This document shows positions 13,933 to 21,696 of a stretch of 39,907 bases of DNA, piece by piece (the stretch's first letter is position 1; the number at the start of each line of letters is the position of its first letter). This DNA is from Candidatus Nomurabacteria bacterium UBA5155 (GTDB taxonomy: Bacteria; Patescibacteriota; Minisyncoccia; Phycocordibacterales; UBA9973): positions 12,709-52,615 of the forward strand of contig DHXN01000013.1 in the NCBI GenBank assembly GCA_002413705.1. Direction: 5' to 3'. A model generated the notes under the pieces. It was not told the DNA's origin. It searched no databases and saw only the letters and a program-made list of their open reading frames with translations. Made by a program: the position numbers and the translations under genes.

Positions 13933-14151
13933 TTAGTTACACGTACCTTTGCAGCACTTGCATGAATGCCCGGTCCATTTTGTGATGCCGAGCAAGATGA
14001 GGAAGATTGGCCAAAGAATATTTGCTATAGTGATGGAAATTGTACCCAGTGCGCCAAGCAAGAATACCAAGCCGATAAGAATAATAAAAAGCGGAGTCAT
14101 TTTGTGATGAGGACAGTGACATTTTCCCATTGATTGATTGTTTGGTTCCAT
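13933..14151 (-). CDS. Small membrane protein with Cys/His-rich ends
   Basis: This 72-residue product, starting at ATG 14151 (M-E-P-N-N-Q-S-M), has two hydrophobic segments. The first is L-F-I-I-L-I-G-L-V-F-L-L-G-A-L (about 20-34) and the second I-A-N-I-L-W-P-I-F-L-I-L-L-G-I (about 41-55). The ends are rich in metal-ligand residues: C-H-C-P-H-H near 11-16, and H-S-C-K-C-C-K-G-T-C at the C-terminus. The two-helix core resembles LiaI/LiaF-type transmembrane regions. Metal or redox binding is a guess based on the Cys/His clusters. A longer frame to 14175 adds eight hydrophobic residues and is less likely. Confidence 0.65.
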   Translation of the reverse strand: MEPNNQSMGKCHCPHHKMTPLFIILIGLVFLLGALGTISITIANILWPIFLILLGITKWTGHSCKCCKGTCN

Positions 14152-14200
14152 AAAAAATAAATTTATTAATAACAATGAAAGTATAGCATCTTTGTTTTGA

Positions 14201-15250
14201 TTATCTTGCTAACAAATATTGTTCCGCGGCAAAGACATATTGAGCGACAAAAATTTCCTTGATGGCGACTATTGATTGTGTCTCGTAGAAGACCATCATT
14301 GCCTCTCGGTAAGATATCTCATCTACGCTGCGATATGAAAGCGGCGCGGCGTTGTCTGCCAATAGTACTGCATTAGTGGAGAGTCTCGCTGTACGCTTGT
14401 TGCCATCCTCGAATCCTTGAATATAGCTTAGTCCAACCAAAAGTAACAATGATTTGCTATAGACATCGCTCGCACGATCAATAGACGCATACAGTGTTCC
14501 AAATGCTTCACGAATCTGGTATTCGTTATCAATAGGGTGATATTTTGAACCAGTGACTCCTACCGCACTGCGACGAATACCTGTTGCTACACCCAAATTC
14601 ATAATGAGCAAACGATGCACCTCCTCGATAGTAGTCTGGTTAATCAATGATTTGAACAAGCTGCTATGTTCAATGATAAAATCAAAAGATTTTTTATGGT
14701 TGAGAATCATAGTTGTTTCATCGGAAGTATGTCCAACAGCTGGTATTCCCTCAAGTAGTAGTCTTTCGGTATCGAGCAGTGTGTAGGTGTTGCCTTCGAT
14801 TCTTGAGGATTTCCAAGAGAGTTCAATAATGAAACGCTTTAGTTCTTTTTGGTGAATGGTAGGTGATGCTTCTGCTGATCTGTTTTGATAGTGTTGTGTT
14901 TTTGCATTCAGAAGTGATAGTTCTTCCTCGGAAAAAAGGGTAATAGGCACGTTTTCAAACAATTCAAAATCATAGGTACTGTCACCGTAGCGTTGGTCAG
15001 GCTCAATGACACAATAGGCTTTCGCATCAATCGGCAGAAATAATTTGCCAGTGACTGAAAGTGAATAGGTTACAGAACGCCCTCTGCCACTCTGAATGAG
15101 GTGACCAGTCTTGGTAAGTGCCAAAAGATCGCGCTTCAGTGTGACAAGTGAGGGTTTTTCGGGAAGTACTGCCAGAATAGTCGAAGAGGAAAAAGCCTTC
15201 GATTGGCGAATGGTGTTTAAAATATCGATTTGTCGCCGGGTAAATTTCAT
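14201..15250 (-). CDS. Fic-like protein lacking catalytic histidine
   Basis: This 349-residue protein starts at ATG 15250. It begins with a winged-helix DNA-binding domain (1-65, with L-V-T-L-K-R-D-L-L-A-L as recognition helix). An inhibitory motif S-S-R-I-E-G sits at 148-153, and a Fic domain follows. The Fic motif reads Q-G-F-E-D-G-N-K-R (278-286): the invariant catalytic His is Gln, encoded by CAA at 14419-14417. The phosphate-binding G-N-K-R remains. Such a protein may bind nucleotide without AMPylating, or act chiefly as a transcription factor. A perfect 25-bp palindrome lies 22 bases before the start, consistent with autoregulation. The longer frame from 15301 would run through that palindrome and was rejected. 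Confidence 0.88.
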   Translation of the reverse strand: MKFTRRQIDILNTIRQSKAFSSSTILAVLPEKPSLVTLKRDLLALTKTGHLIQSGRGRSVTYSLSVTGKLFLPIDAKAYCVIEPDQRYGDSTYDFELFENVPITLFSEEELSLLNAKTQHYQNRSAEASPTIHQKELKRFIIELSWKSSRIEGNTYTLLDTERLLLEGIPAVGHTSDETTMILNHKKSFDFIIEHSSLFKSLINQTTIEEVHRLLIMNLGVATGIRRSAVGVTGSKYHPIDNEYQIREAFGTLYASIDRASDVYSKSLLLLVGLSYIQGFEDGNKRTARLSTNAVLLADNAAPLSYRSVDEISYREAMMVFYETQSIVAIKEIFVAQYVFAAEQYLLAR

Positions 15251-15296
15251 AATCGTATCATTTAGATAAATTAATCGTATCATAATGATACGATTA
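15251..15296. promoter_or_regulatory. Palindromic operator upstream of Fic-like gene
   Basis: A perfect 25-bp palindrome at 15272-15296 (arms TAATCGTATCAT, one central base) is accompanied by a third half-site AATCGTATCAT at 15251-15261, adjacent to the ATG. The 22-bp phasing of half-sites (two helical turns) is typical of operator arrays. The gene product's N-terminal winged helix is the obvious candidate ligand. Confidence 0.75.
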
Positions 15297-15315
15297 TGCA
15301 AGTATAAACCCTTCT

Positions 15316-16782
15316 TTATCTTGCGTAGTCCACGATGCGCGTTTCGCGAATGATCGTGACCTTGATTTGTCCAGGATAGCGAAGCTCTGTTTCAATATGA
15401 AGCGCAATAGTGCGAGCAAGATTTTTGGCTTCAATATCAGAAACATTTTCTGGATGAACGAAAACACGAACCTCACGACCAGCTTGTAACGCATACGCTT
15501 TTTCCACACCCTCAAATCGTGAAGCCAATCCCTCAAGGTCCGCTAGGCGTTTCAAGTATAGTTCCGCGGTGTCGCGACGAGCACCAGGACGAGCACCGGA
15601 AATCATGTCGGCAGTTTGCACAATGACCGCTTCCAAACTTTCATGAGGGCAGTCATCATGATGACTCTTCATGGCGGTGATGATTCGCTCGTCACTGTTA
15701 AATCGTCGCAACACCTTCACACCAATTTCAATATGCGTACCCTCAAATTCATGATCGAGTGCTTTGCCGATATCATGAACAAGGGCGCCGGCTTTTGCAA
15801 TATAGACGTCGGCACCGACTTCAGCTGCAATCATTTCCGCAATATGCGCCATTTCAATAGAGTGCTGCAAAACATTTTGTCCGTAGCTGGTGCGAAAGTG
15901 CAGCCGTCCCAAGACGGCGACAAGGCGCGGATCAAAATTGTAGATACCGCATTCATATACTGCCGCAGCACCTTTCTCTTTGATCGTTTCATGAATTTTT
16001 TCTTTTGCAGATTCTATTTCTTCTTCAATGCGTGCCGGCTGAATTCGTCCGTCTTCCACCAGTACCTGCAATGCTAGTACTGCAATGGCGCGGCGTACCG
16101 GGTCGAAACAGGAAACAACAATTGCTCCCGGTGATTCATCAACGAGCAGCTCCACTCCGCTAAAGCGTTCGAACGTGCGAATATTGCGACCTTCTTTGCC
16201 GATGATTTTCCCCTTGATTTCTTCATTGGCAATAGTGACGGTACTGGTAGTCAGCTCATTGGCAGTCGGCACCGCCAAACGTTGAATGGCCATAGTTAAG
16301 ATATTTTTGGCGCGATCATTCAATGTTTCGCGCATTTGCGTATCGAGTTTGTGCGAGCGAACCTGAAGATCTTCACGGTATTGTGACTCTGCTTCTTCAA
16401 GCAAGAGTTCGCGTGCTTGAGGTTTGGTAAGATCGGCTAGCACTTCAAGCGCATCAGCATGTTCGTTGCGCAATGCTTCCGCCACCACCAGCTCTTGTTC
16501 AAGCATTTCTTTTCCTGTTTCTAAATAATTTGCACGTTCATCAAGTTCAACCTGGCGGGTATCGAGCAAATTTTCTTTTTTCACCAAGCGTTCATGTATT
16601 TCATCCGCTTTGACACGTGCTTCGTCAATCAATGCTTGCGCTTGTTCGCGCGCTGCCAAAAGTCTTTCCGAAATGGAAAGTTCCAAACTGTTTTTTTGCA
16701 TCAGCAAAAAAATCATACGCGCGATGTATCCCAACACGATGCCGAGCACCAGTGTGGAAAGAAGAATAACAGCGAGATGCAT
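15316..16782 (-). CDS. rny: Ribonuclease Y
   Basis: This 488-residue protein is RNase Y, a membrane-anchored endoribonuclease that initiates mRNA decay. Visible parts are one N-terminal transmembrane helix (about 4-22), a long coiled coil rich in Glu, Ala and Arg (about 30-170), a KH domain with I-I-G-K-E-G-R-N-I-R (about 193-202), and an HD domain. The HD part carries H-S-I-E-M-A-H and A-L-V-H-D-I-G-K, the metal-binding H and HD residues. The length is slightly under the usual 510-520, from a shorter coiled coil. Its start is one base from the clpP stop, so clpP-rny form an operon linking protein and RNA turnover. Confidence 0.96.
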   Translation of the reverse strand: MHLAVILLSTLVLGIVLGYIARMIFLLMQKNSLELSISERLLAAREQAQALIDEARVKADEIHERLVKKENLLDTRQVELDERANYLETGKEMLEQELVVAEALRNEHADALEVLADLTKPQARELLLEEAESQYREDLQVRSHKLDTQMRETLNDRAKNILTMAIQRLAVPTANELTTSTVTIANEEIKGKIIGKEGRNIRTFERFSGVELLVDESPGAIVVSCFDPVRRAIAVLALQVLVEDGRIQPARIEEEIESAKEKIHETIKEKGAAAVYECGIYNFDPRLVAVLGRLHFRTSYGQNVLQHSIEMAHIAEMIAAEVGADVYIAKAGALVHDIGKALDHEFEGTHIEIGVKVLRRFNSDERIITAMKSHHDDCPHESLEAVIVQTADMISGARPGARRDTAELYLKRLADLEGLASRFEGVEKAYALQAGREVRVFVHPENVSDIEAKNLARTIALHIETELRYPGQIKVTIIRETRIVDYAR

Positions 16783-16783
16783 A

Positions 16784-17374
16784 TTATTTTATTACTACCG
16801 GTTTGCTGATGACGTCGTCAATGATGCCGTATTTTTTTGCTTCTGATGCATCCATCCAATAGTTACGGTCAGCATCCTTTTCTATTTTTGCCATTGGTTG
16901 ACCCGTGTTTTTCGCAAGCATCTTGTAGAGGGTATCTTTATATTTCAATATATGGCGAGCGTTGATTTCAATATCCGTAGCTTGTCCTTCTGTCCCCCCG
17001 AGTGGTTGATGGATCATCACTTCAGCATTTGGGAGCGCATAGCGTTTGCCTTTTTGTCCCGCAGAAAGAATCATTGCTCCCATTGAAGCAGCCATGCCCA
17101 TAGCAATTGTTGAAACGTCGGGCTTGATAAAGTTCATGGTATCAATGATAGCTAGGCCGTCTTTGATGTTGCCGCCTGGAGAATTTATATAGAGATAAAT
17201 ATCTTTTTTCGAATCTTCATTCGCAAGAAAGAGTAATTGAGCAACAACAATGTTGCCGACAGTATCATCAATTGCATCGCCGAGGAAAATAATGCGATCT
17301 TTTAGTAGGCGAGAGTAAATATCGTACGCGCGTTCTCCTTGCGGAGTTTTTTCAATAACAGTGGGGATTAACAT
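16784..17374 (-). CDS. clpP: ATP-dependent Clp protease proteolytic subunit
   Basis: This 196-residue protein is ClpP, the serine peptidase of the Clp proteolytic machine that degrades unfolded or tagged proteins delivered by an AAA+ unfoldase. The catalytic triad is intact: Ser97 in M-A-A-S-M-G-A, His122 in M-I-H-Q-P-L-G-G, and Asp169 in K-D-A-D-R-N. The oligomerisation handle and Y-I-N-S-P-G-G-N motif are present. The length is normal. No clpX or clpC is in the window. It is the first gene of an operon with rny. Self-processing at the N-terminus is likely short or absent. Confidence 0.97.
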   Translation of the reverse strand: MLIPTVIEKTPQGERAYDIYSRLLKDRIIFLGDAIDDTVGNIVVAQLLFLANEDSKKDIYLYINSPGGNIKDGLAIIDTMNFIKPDVSTIAMGMAASMGAMILSAGQKGKRYALPNAEVMIHQPLGGTEGQATDIEINARHILKYKDTLYKMLAKNTGQPMAKIEKDADRNYWMDASEAKKYGIIDDVISKPVVIK

Positions 17375-17467
17375 AAGATTTCAGATTAAAAAGTTCCAAT
17401 AATTTCATTCAACCAGGACTGTATATCGGTATACTGCCACTATAGCGTTTTTAGGGGAAAAAGTAAA

Positions 17468-17493
17468 AAGCCATCATATTTCTATGATGGCTT
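17468..17493. terminator. Terminator of 102-aa gene
   Basis: AAGCCATCATA-TTTC-TATGATGGCTT forms a perfect 11-bp hairpin followed, on the minus strand, by a T-rich run. It ends the transcript of the gene at 17508-17816. Confidence 0.8.
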
Positions 17494-17507
17494 AACTCTT
17501 AACTTTT

Positions 17508-17816
17508 TTATAAACTATGAGGCTTATCGAACCCTTGTTCTCTGTCTTCGTGGACCATATCTCTTGTCTCATTATTTTCCATGAACTCATGAAGTTCGAA
17601 GTGGGCAAGTACCCAGCCGATCCAGCGACCTGCTTTAACAGCACTATCTATAGAGGTAGTATCCCAGATTTGTAATTCATCACACATCCACAATAGATAT
17701 GACAATGGCACTAGTCCATCGTCCAACATAATTGTTTGCATGAATACTGGTTTAGTATCTGGATACACTTTTTTAATCCTGGTTCTGATTTCTTTGATAG
17801 TATTTTCGTAATACAT
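17508..17816 (-). CDS. Hypothetical protein, 102 aa
   Basis: The family is not recognised. From ATG 17816 the product is 102 residues and soluble, with K-A-G-R-W-I-G-W-V-L-A-H-F-E-L-H in the middle and a charged C-terminus N-N-E-T-R-D-M-V-H-E-D. The Trp-rich G-R-W-I-G-W-V helix is the most distinctive part, and I recall similar short proteins in other CPR genomes without known function. A longer frame uses a TTG at 17852, which overlaps the -10 of a good promoter (17844-17872), so the ATG is preferred. It is divergent from the small plus-strand gene at 17913. Confidence 0.65.
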   Translation of the reverse strand: MYYENTIKEIRTRIKKVYPDTKPVFMQTIMLDDGLVPLSYLLWMCDELQIWDTTSIDSAVKAGRWIGWVLAHFELHEFMENNETRDMVHEDREQGFDKPHSL

Positions 17817-17843
17817 AACAATATGAGTTTTTAAGTTTCCCAC

Positions 17844-17872
17844 ACCATACAACCTAACCTTGACTTTGGCAA
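17844..17872 (-). promoter_or_regulatory. Promoter of 102-aa gene
   Basis: On the minus strand, TTGCCA (17867-17872) and TATGGT (17844-17849) are 17 bp apart. The predicted start gives a leader of about 20 nt before the ATG at 17816. Confidence 0.5.
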
Positions 17873-17912
17873 GGGTAGAGGGTAGAGTGGGGGAAATTAA
17901 AAACTCAAGAAT

Positions 17913-18176
17913 ATGGATAAATTAAAATTAACAGCTAAGCAAAAAGTTATTTTCCAAGCTGCCTTACAGGCAGCTCATGACGGAGGAAGTTCTGATGCAA
18001 CTTTCTTAATGAGTAGCGAATATTCATTAGTAGAAGGTCCAAAAAAAATACTTGCAAAAGTAACAAAGCAATTCTGCGAAGATGAAGATGTACCCGAGAT
18101 AGTAGAAAATACTAATGTACAAAAACCTTCTTCTCGATATAGAGAACCAGGTGATGAACACGATCAGTTTTCATAA
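17913..18176 (+). CDS. Hypothetical small protein, 87 aa
   Basis: No family is recognised. The 87-residue product is soluble. It starts with a helix K-L-K-L-T-A-K-Q-K-V-I-F-Q-A-A-L-Q-A-A-H, followed by G-G-S-S-D-A-T-F-L-M, and has an acidic, probably disordered C-terminus (E-D-E-D-V-P-E-I-V-E, then R-E-P-G-D-E-H-D). It is the only plus-strand gene within a 16-kb minus-strand block (5.9-21.5 kb contains few others). A strong terminator follows at 18197-18224, supporting a real transcription unit. Confidence 0.6.
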   Translation: MDKLKLTAKQKVIFQAALQAAHDGGSSDATFLMSSEYSLVEGPKKILAKVTKQFCEDEDVPEIVENTNVQKPSSRYREPGDEHDQFS

Positions 18177-18196
18177 TACTATCGAAATCAAAATTT

Positions 18197-18224
18197 AAAG
18201 CCCCACCGTCAGTGGGGCTTTTTT
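18197..18224. terminator. Bidirectional terminator
   Basis: AAAGCCCCAC and GTGGGGCTTT form a 10-bp perfect stem with a 5-base loop, followed by a T-run. It serves the plus-strand 87-aa gene and possibly the convergent tig gene. Confidence 0.85.
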
Positions 18225-18230
18225 ACTTTC

Positions 18231-19262
18231 TTATTTTCCTTCCAGTACCGCCAAAGTTTTTTCATTGGTCAGCATCATATCAACATATGCGGCAGTACGC
18301 ATCTGGTCGGCACCGGGATACATGGCCATCAGGCGTTCTGTTTCCTTTTGCACTTCTTCATCGGCGGGTACGATGTTTTCCTTGCGAGAAATTGCATTGA
18401 GTACCAGCTGCACGCGAGCACGCTTTTCGGCTTCTGGTTTGAATTCAGCCACTAAACCCTCTTTGGTCTTCTGAGCCTGTTTCAAATAGTCATCAAGTGT
18501 GAAGCCGGCGCGAGTAATATCAGTTTCAATTTGTGCCAACATTTTTTCTTGTTCTGATTGCAATACGATACCAGGAATAACAAAGTCAGTTTTTTCAACA
18601 ATGGCTTCCATGATAGCAATGCGACGCTTGTCTTTGGCTTCATGTGATTTCTCACGAGTGAGATTTTCAGTAATTTTTTCACGCATCTGAATCACACTGG
18701 TGAATTCGCCAAATGATTTTGCAAATTCGTCATCCACTTCTGGTAACGGTTCTTCATGAGCATGCTCTTCTTCATGACCATGCACATGTCCGTATGCGCG
18801 AAGTTGGCGAAGTTCTTCTACCACTTTTGTTACCTCTTCGTCGGTAACTGCAGTCGCTTCCTCTTCTTTGATACCTTTTGCGATTTTTTTGTAGTCAGGA
18901 AGTTCGATAGTAGGCAGGACGGTAGCAGTCAGTGTGAATTCAACAGGATTGTTGCGAGCGAGTTTGGTGATAGAGAGTTCCGGGCGTCCGATGATATCAA
19001 GATTTTGATCTTTGATGATATCTGAATACAAGTCTTGAATCGCGATTTCTGCCATTTCATTCACCAGCAGCGCATCTGGAATGTGAGACTTTGCGACATC
19101 TTCGGGAATTTTGCCTTTGCGAAATCCATCCAAGTCCAAATGACTGGCCATATGATCAAATGCTTTTTTTTCATGTTTAGCAACGGCTTCCCATGTTATT
19201 TCGCCTTTAATTTCAACTTTTGAGTCGGGTAATTCACGTACTTTTGTGGTGTATGGCTTCAT
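18231..19262 (-). CDS. tig: Trigger factor, PPIase domain absent
   Basis: This 343-residue ribosome-associated chaperone, starting at ATG 19262, has the ribosome-binding signature G-F-R-K-G-K-I-P (46-53) and the long C-terminal helical chaperone region. Usual trigger factors have about 430 residues with a central FKBP-type prolyl isomerase domain. Here, after P-D-Y-K-K-I (about 141-147), the sequence passes to V-T-D-E-E-V-T-K-V-V-E-E-L-R. It then enters a His/Glu-rich stretch (H-V-H-G-H-E-E-E-H-A-H) and returns directly to the chaperone domain. The isomerase domain is therefore missing. A secreted-protein gene precedes it by 23 bases on the same strand. The call is secure; the effect of the deletion is inference. 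Confidence 0.9.
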   Translation of the reverse strand: MKPYTTKVRELPDSKVEIKGEITWEAVAKHEKKAFDHMASHLDLDGFRKGKIPEDVAKSHIPDALLVNEMAEIAIQDLYSDIIKDQNLDIIGRPELSITKLARNNPVEFTLTATVLPTIELPDYKKIAKGIKEEEATAVTDEEVTKVVEELRQLRAYGHVHGHEEEHAHEEPLPEVDDEFAKSFGEFTSVIQMREKITENLTREKSHEAKDKRRIAIMEAIVEKTDFVIPGIVLQSEQEKMLAQIETDITRAGFTLDDYLKQAQKTKEGLVAEFKPEAEKRARVQLVLNAISRKENIVPADEEVQKETERLMAMYPGADQMRTAAYVDMMLTNEKTLAVLEGK

Positions 19263-19285
19263 ATCGGCAGAGTCTAACACAGGTG

Positions 19286-19720
19286 CTAAAGAGAAGGAAG
19301 CGAAGCTTTGAGATTGGTGAGACTGTCTATTATATGTGACTTGGCAGCACTAAGGGTATTTTCGGCAGTAATTGCAGTGTATTTCAGCGTGCTAAGTGTC
19401 AGTGAAGGGTTTTTGTTGGAAGTATTGATAGTAGAAAATGCATCAATATCGATTTTAGCCTTTGCTAATGTAGTATTTGCATCAATAATAGCTGTTTGAG
19501 CATTGTCGGTAGCGACACCTGTGGCATTGAGTTGATTAATTGTGGTTTGGGTTTTGGTGGAAAGTGCCGTGAGTTGTGTGAAAATGTCTTGCAGTGCTGC
19601 CGTTACAGCCTTTTTGCTGTCGATGACACTGGTTGTGGCAGGTTGAGACGCGGCAAAAGCCTGCCCTGTAAGAGGGAAGAGAAATGCGCCTATAAGAATG
19701 AAGAGATATAGCTTTTTCAT
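19286..19720 (-). CDS. Secreted small helical protein
   Basis: This 144-residue protein has a clear signal peptide (M-K-K-L-Y-L-F-I-L-I-G, cleavage after Q-A-F-A-A near residue 23). The mature part is Ala/Thr/Ser/Leu-rich and lacks Cys. It has long predicted amphipathic helices (A-L-Q-D-I-F-T-Q-L, then A-I-I-D-A-N-T-T-L-A-K-A-K). No family is recognised. Similar short Ala/Thr-rich exported proteins are frequent in CPR genomes (from memory). It lies immediately upstream of tig on the same strand, probably by co-transcription rather than functional linkage. Confidence 0.75.
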   Translation of the reverse strand: MKKLYLFILIGAFLFPLTGQAFAASQPATTSVIDSKKAVTAALQDIFTQLTALSTKTQTTINQLNATGVATDNAQTAIIDANTTLAKAKIDIDAFSTINTSNKNPSLTLSTLKYTAITAENTLSAAKSHIIDSLTNLKASLPSL

Positions 19721-19768
19721 GTAGTATTACTTTACAATATAAAGACGAAATTGGAAAGGTTTTATTAC

Positions 19769-19801
19769 AAAAACGGCGACCACTACGTGGTCGCCGTTTT
19801 T
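19769..19801. terminator. ppa terminator, 15-bp perfect stem
   Basis: AAAAACGGCGACCAC-TAC-GTGGTCGCCGTTTTT is symmetric with a T-run on either strand. It ends the nusA-ppa transcript on the minus strand. Confidence 0.88.
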
Positions 19802-19811
19802 GATTATTTGT

Positions 19812-20342
19812 TTATTTCTGAAACTTTTCTCTGTACAGATCCTGAGAGTGCAGGATTGCTTTTTGGGCAGCAGCCTTGTCCTCAAACCCGCCTACTTGCA
19901 CATCTTTGTTTTGGATTTGCTTGTAGGTTTTGAAAAAGTGTTCGATTTCTTTCAAGGTATGCTTGTTGATATCTGTCAGGTCGTGTACTTCATCCCATCG
20001 TGGGTCCTTTACTGGCACGCCAATGATTTTTGCATCGCTATCGCCATCATCGATCATGTTCATGATGCCGACAGGACGAACTTTCACAAGAATCCCAGGA
20101 GCTAACGGATACGTAGTCAGCACCAGAACATCCAACGGATCGCCGTCTTCCCAATGTGACTGCGGCATGAAGCCATAATCAAACGGATAGTCTTGGGCAC
20201 TGTGCATGGCACGATCTAGTGTGATTAGTCCGGTTTCTTTATCAAGTTCGTATTTATTTTTTGATCCTTTTGGGATTTCAATAATAACATTTATTATTTC
20301 TGGAACATCTTTTCCAGCAGTGATTTCATGTAGTAAATTCAT
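19812..20342 (-). CDS. ppa: Inorganic pyrophosphatase
   Basis: This 176-residue family I soluble inorganic pyrophosphatase hydrolyses PPi to two phosphates, driving nucleic acid and protein synthesis. The family signature D-G-D-P-L-D-V-L-V (about 66-74) supplies three metal-binding Asp residues. The other active-site stretches are also present: E-I-P-K-G-S-K-N-K-Y-E near 22-32, Y-P-F-D-Y-G-F near 53-59, and a D-P-R-W region near 114. The length is typical of bacterial hexameric enzymes. The start is one base after the nusA stop, so it is the second gene of a nusA-ppa unit, ended by a strong terminator. Confidence 0.97.
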   Translation of the reverse strand: MNLLHEITAGKDVPEIINVIIEIPKGSKNKYELDKETGLITLDRAMHSAQDYPFDYGFMPQSHWEDGDPLDVLVLTTYPLAPGILVKVRPVGIMNMIDDGDSDAKIIGVPVKDPRWDEVHDLTDINKHTLKEIEHFFKTYKQIQNKDVQVGGFEDKAAAQKAILHSQDLYREKFQK

Positions 20343-20343
20343 A

Positions 20344-21528
20344 TTATTCTGCAGTTACTGTTTCATCTGTTGCAGCAAGATCTTTCAATGATACGAAGTC
20401 ATCGCCTTCCATTTTTTCTTCAGCGTTTTCTTCGAGCTCTGCTTCAGTGCCTTTGATATCGATTTTCCAACCGGTCAGTTTTGCCGCCAGGCGAACATTT
20501 TGTCCACCTTTACCAATCGCCAATGATAGCTGATCAGGAGTGACTTCAATAGTAGCTTTATGCTCTTCATCATTGAGTTCAAGATCAAGAACTTTTGCTG
20601 GAGAAAGTGATTTGCGGACAAATTCTTCCGCATCAGGAGACCATTCAATGATATCAATCTTTTCACCGCCGAGTTCATTCATCACCGTGCTGACACGCAC
20701 ACCTTTTTGACCGACACATGAACCAACTGGATCAATGTTATTGTCGTCAGTCCAGACAGCGATCTTGGAACGCGCACCCGGCTCACGAGCAATCGCTTTG
20801 ATTTCCACCACACCTGAAGCAACTTCCGGTGATTCAAATGCAAAGAGCTTCTCCAAGAATTTTGGATGAGTGCGAGAGAGACGCAGGTTTACACCGCGAG
20901 GAGACTCTTCAACATGGAAGAGATACGCGCGAATACGCGCGCCGCGAACATAACGCTCGCCGGGAATTTGTTCGTTTGGCGGAAGCACACCGGTAGCGCG
21001 ATTGAAATCAATAAATACTGTCCCACGATCAACTTTCTGAATGTATCCTGAAACGATATCACCTTCTTTGCTACCAAATTCATCCATGATAGAAGTGCGT
21101 TCTGCTTCGCGAATGCGCTGCATAATCACTTGCTTGGCAGTTTGCGCGGCAATACGGCCGAAGTCGTCTTTTGGTTCAAGATTGAAGACCAGCTCGTCAC
21201 CGACTTTGGCGTCACTTTTCATGATGTGCGCATCCTCAAGTAGCAAGTGCTTTTCTTCATTGAAGTGTTCGCGTTCATCATCATCTGATTCAGACTCTTC
21301 TTCAAAACGGACAACGCTATCGTCTACCACTGTTTTGATTTGTTCAAAACTGAAGCTGCCTCCATCGAGGTCAATATGGGCGCGGACGATTTGTCCTTTC
21401 TTGCCGTATTCTTTTTTGTAGGCCGCTGCCAACGATTGTTCAATAGCGTCGACCAGAAGGTCTCGACTAATGCGTCGTTCGCTTTCGAGCTGCTCAAGTG
21501 CCAATTTTAATGCTTTTATGTCCAACAT
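20344..21528 (-). CDS. nusA: Transcription termination/antitermination protein NusA
   Basis: This 394-residue NusA binds RNA polymerase and nascent RNA and modulates pausing, termination and antitermination. The domain order is standard: N-terminal polymerase-binding domain (1-125), S1 domain (G-D-I-V-S-G-Y-I-Q-K-V, from about 141), then KH1 (P-V-G-S-C-V-G-Q-K-G-V-R-V) and KH2 (L-A-I-G-K-G-G-Q-N-V-R-L-A). An extra acidic insertion (E-E-S-E-S-D-D-D-E-R-E-H) sits in the N-terminal domain around 77-92. There are no C-terminal acidic repeats of the E. coli type. The usual neighbours rimP and infB are absent; ppa follows instead. Confidence 0.96.
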   Translation of the reverse strand: MLDIKALKLALEQLESERRISRDLLVDAIEQSLAAAYKKEYGKKGQIVRAHIDLDGGSFSFEQIKTVVDDSVVRFEEESESDDDEREHFNEEKHLLLEDAHIMKSDAKVGDELVFNLEPKDDFGRIAAQTAKQVIMQRIREAERTSIMDEFGSKEGDIVSGYIQKVDRGTVFIDFNRATGVLPPNEQIPGERYVRGARIRAYLFHVEESPRGVNLRLSRTHPKFLEKLFAFESPEVASGVVEIKAIAREPGARSKIAVWTDDNNIDPVGSCVGQKGVRVSTVMNELGGEKIDIIEWSPDAEEFVRKSLSPAKVLDLELNDEEHKATIEVTPDQLSLAIGKGGQNVRLAAKLTGWKIDIKGTEAELEENAEEKMEGDDFVSLKDLAATDETVTAE

Positions 21529-21696
21529 ATATATTTTATTGTTATTCTTTTGTTTTTAATAGCCGAATGTCCGAGCTTTCGGCACGGACATTTGTACTCT
21601 ATATATAGCACGATCGTGAAAAAAAATAAAGTCATGCAAAAAATGTGTAAAAGTGTTTGCTATATTAAGAGAACGTGTCGTATACTGTCTGAGTAC

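Noticed and set aside
15251..15301. Longer N-terminus for the second Fic protein
   Set aside because: It consists of the palindromic operator translated; the winged helix starts cleanly at ATG 15250.
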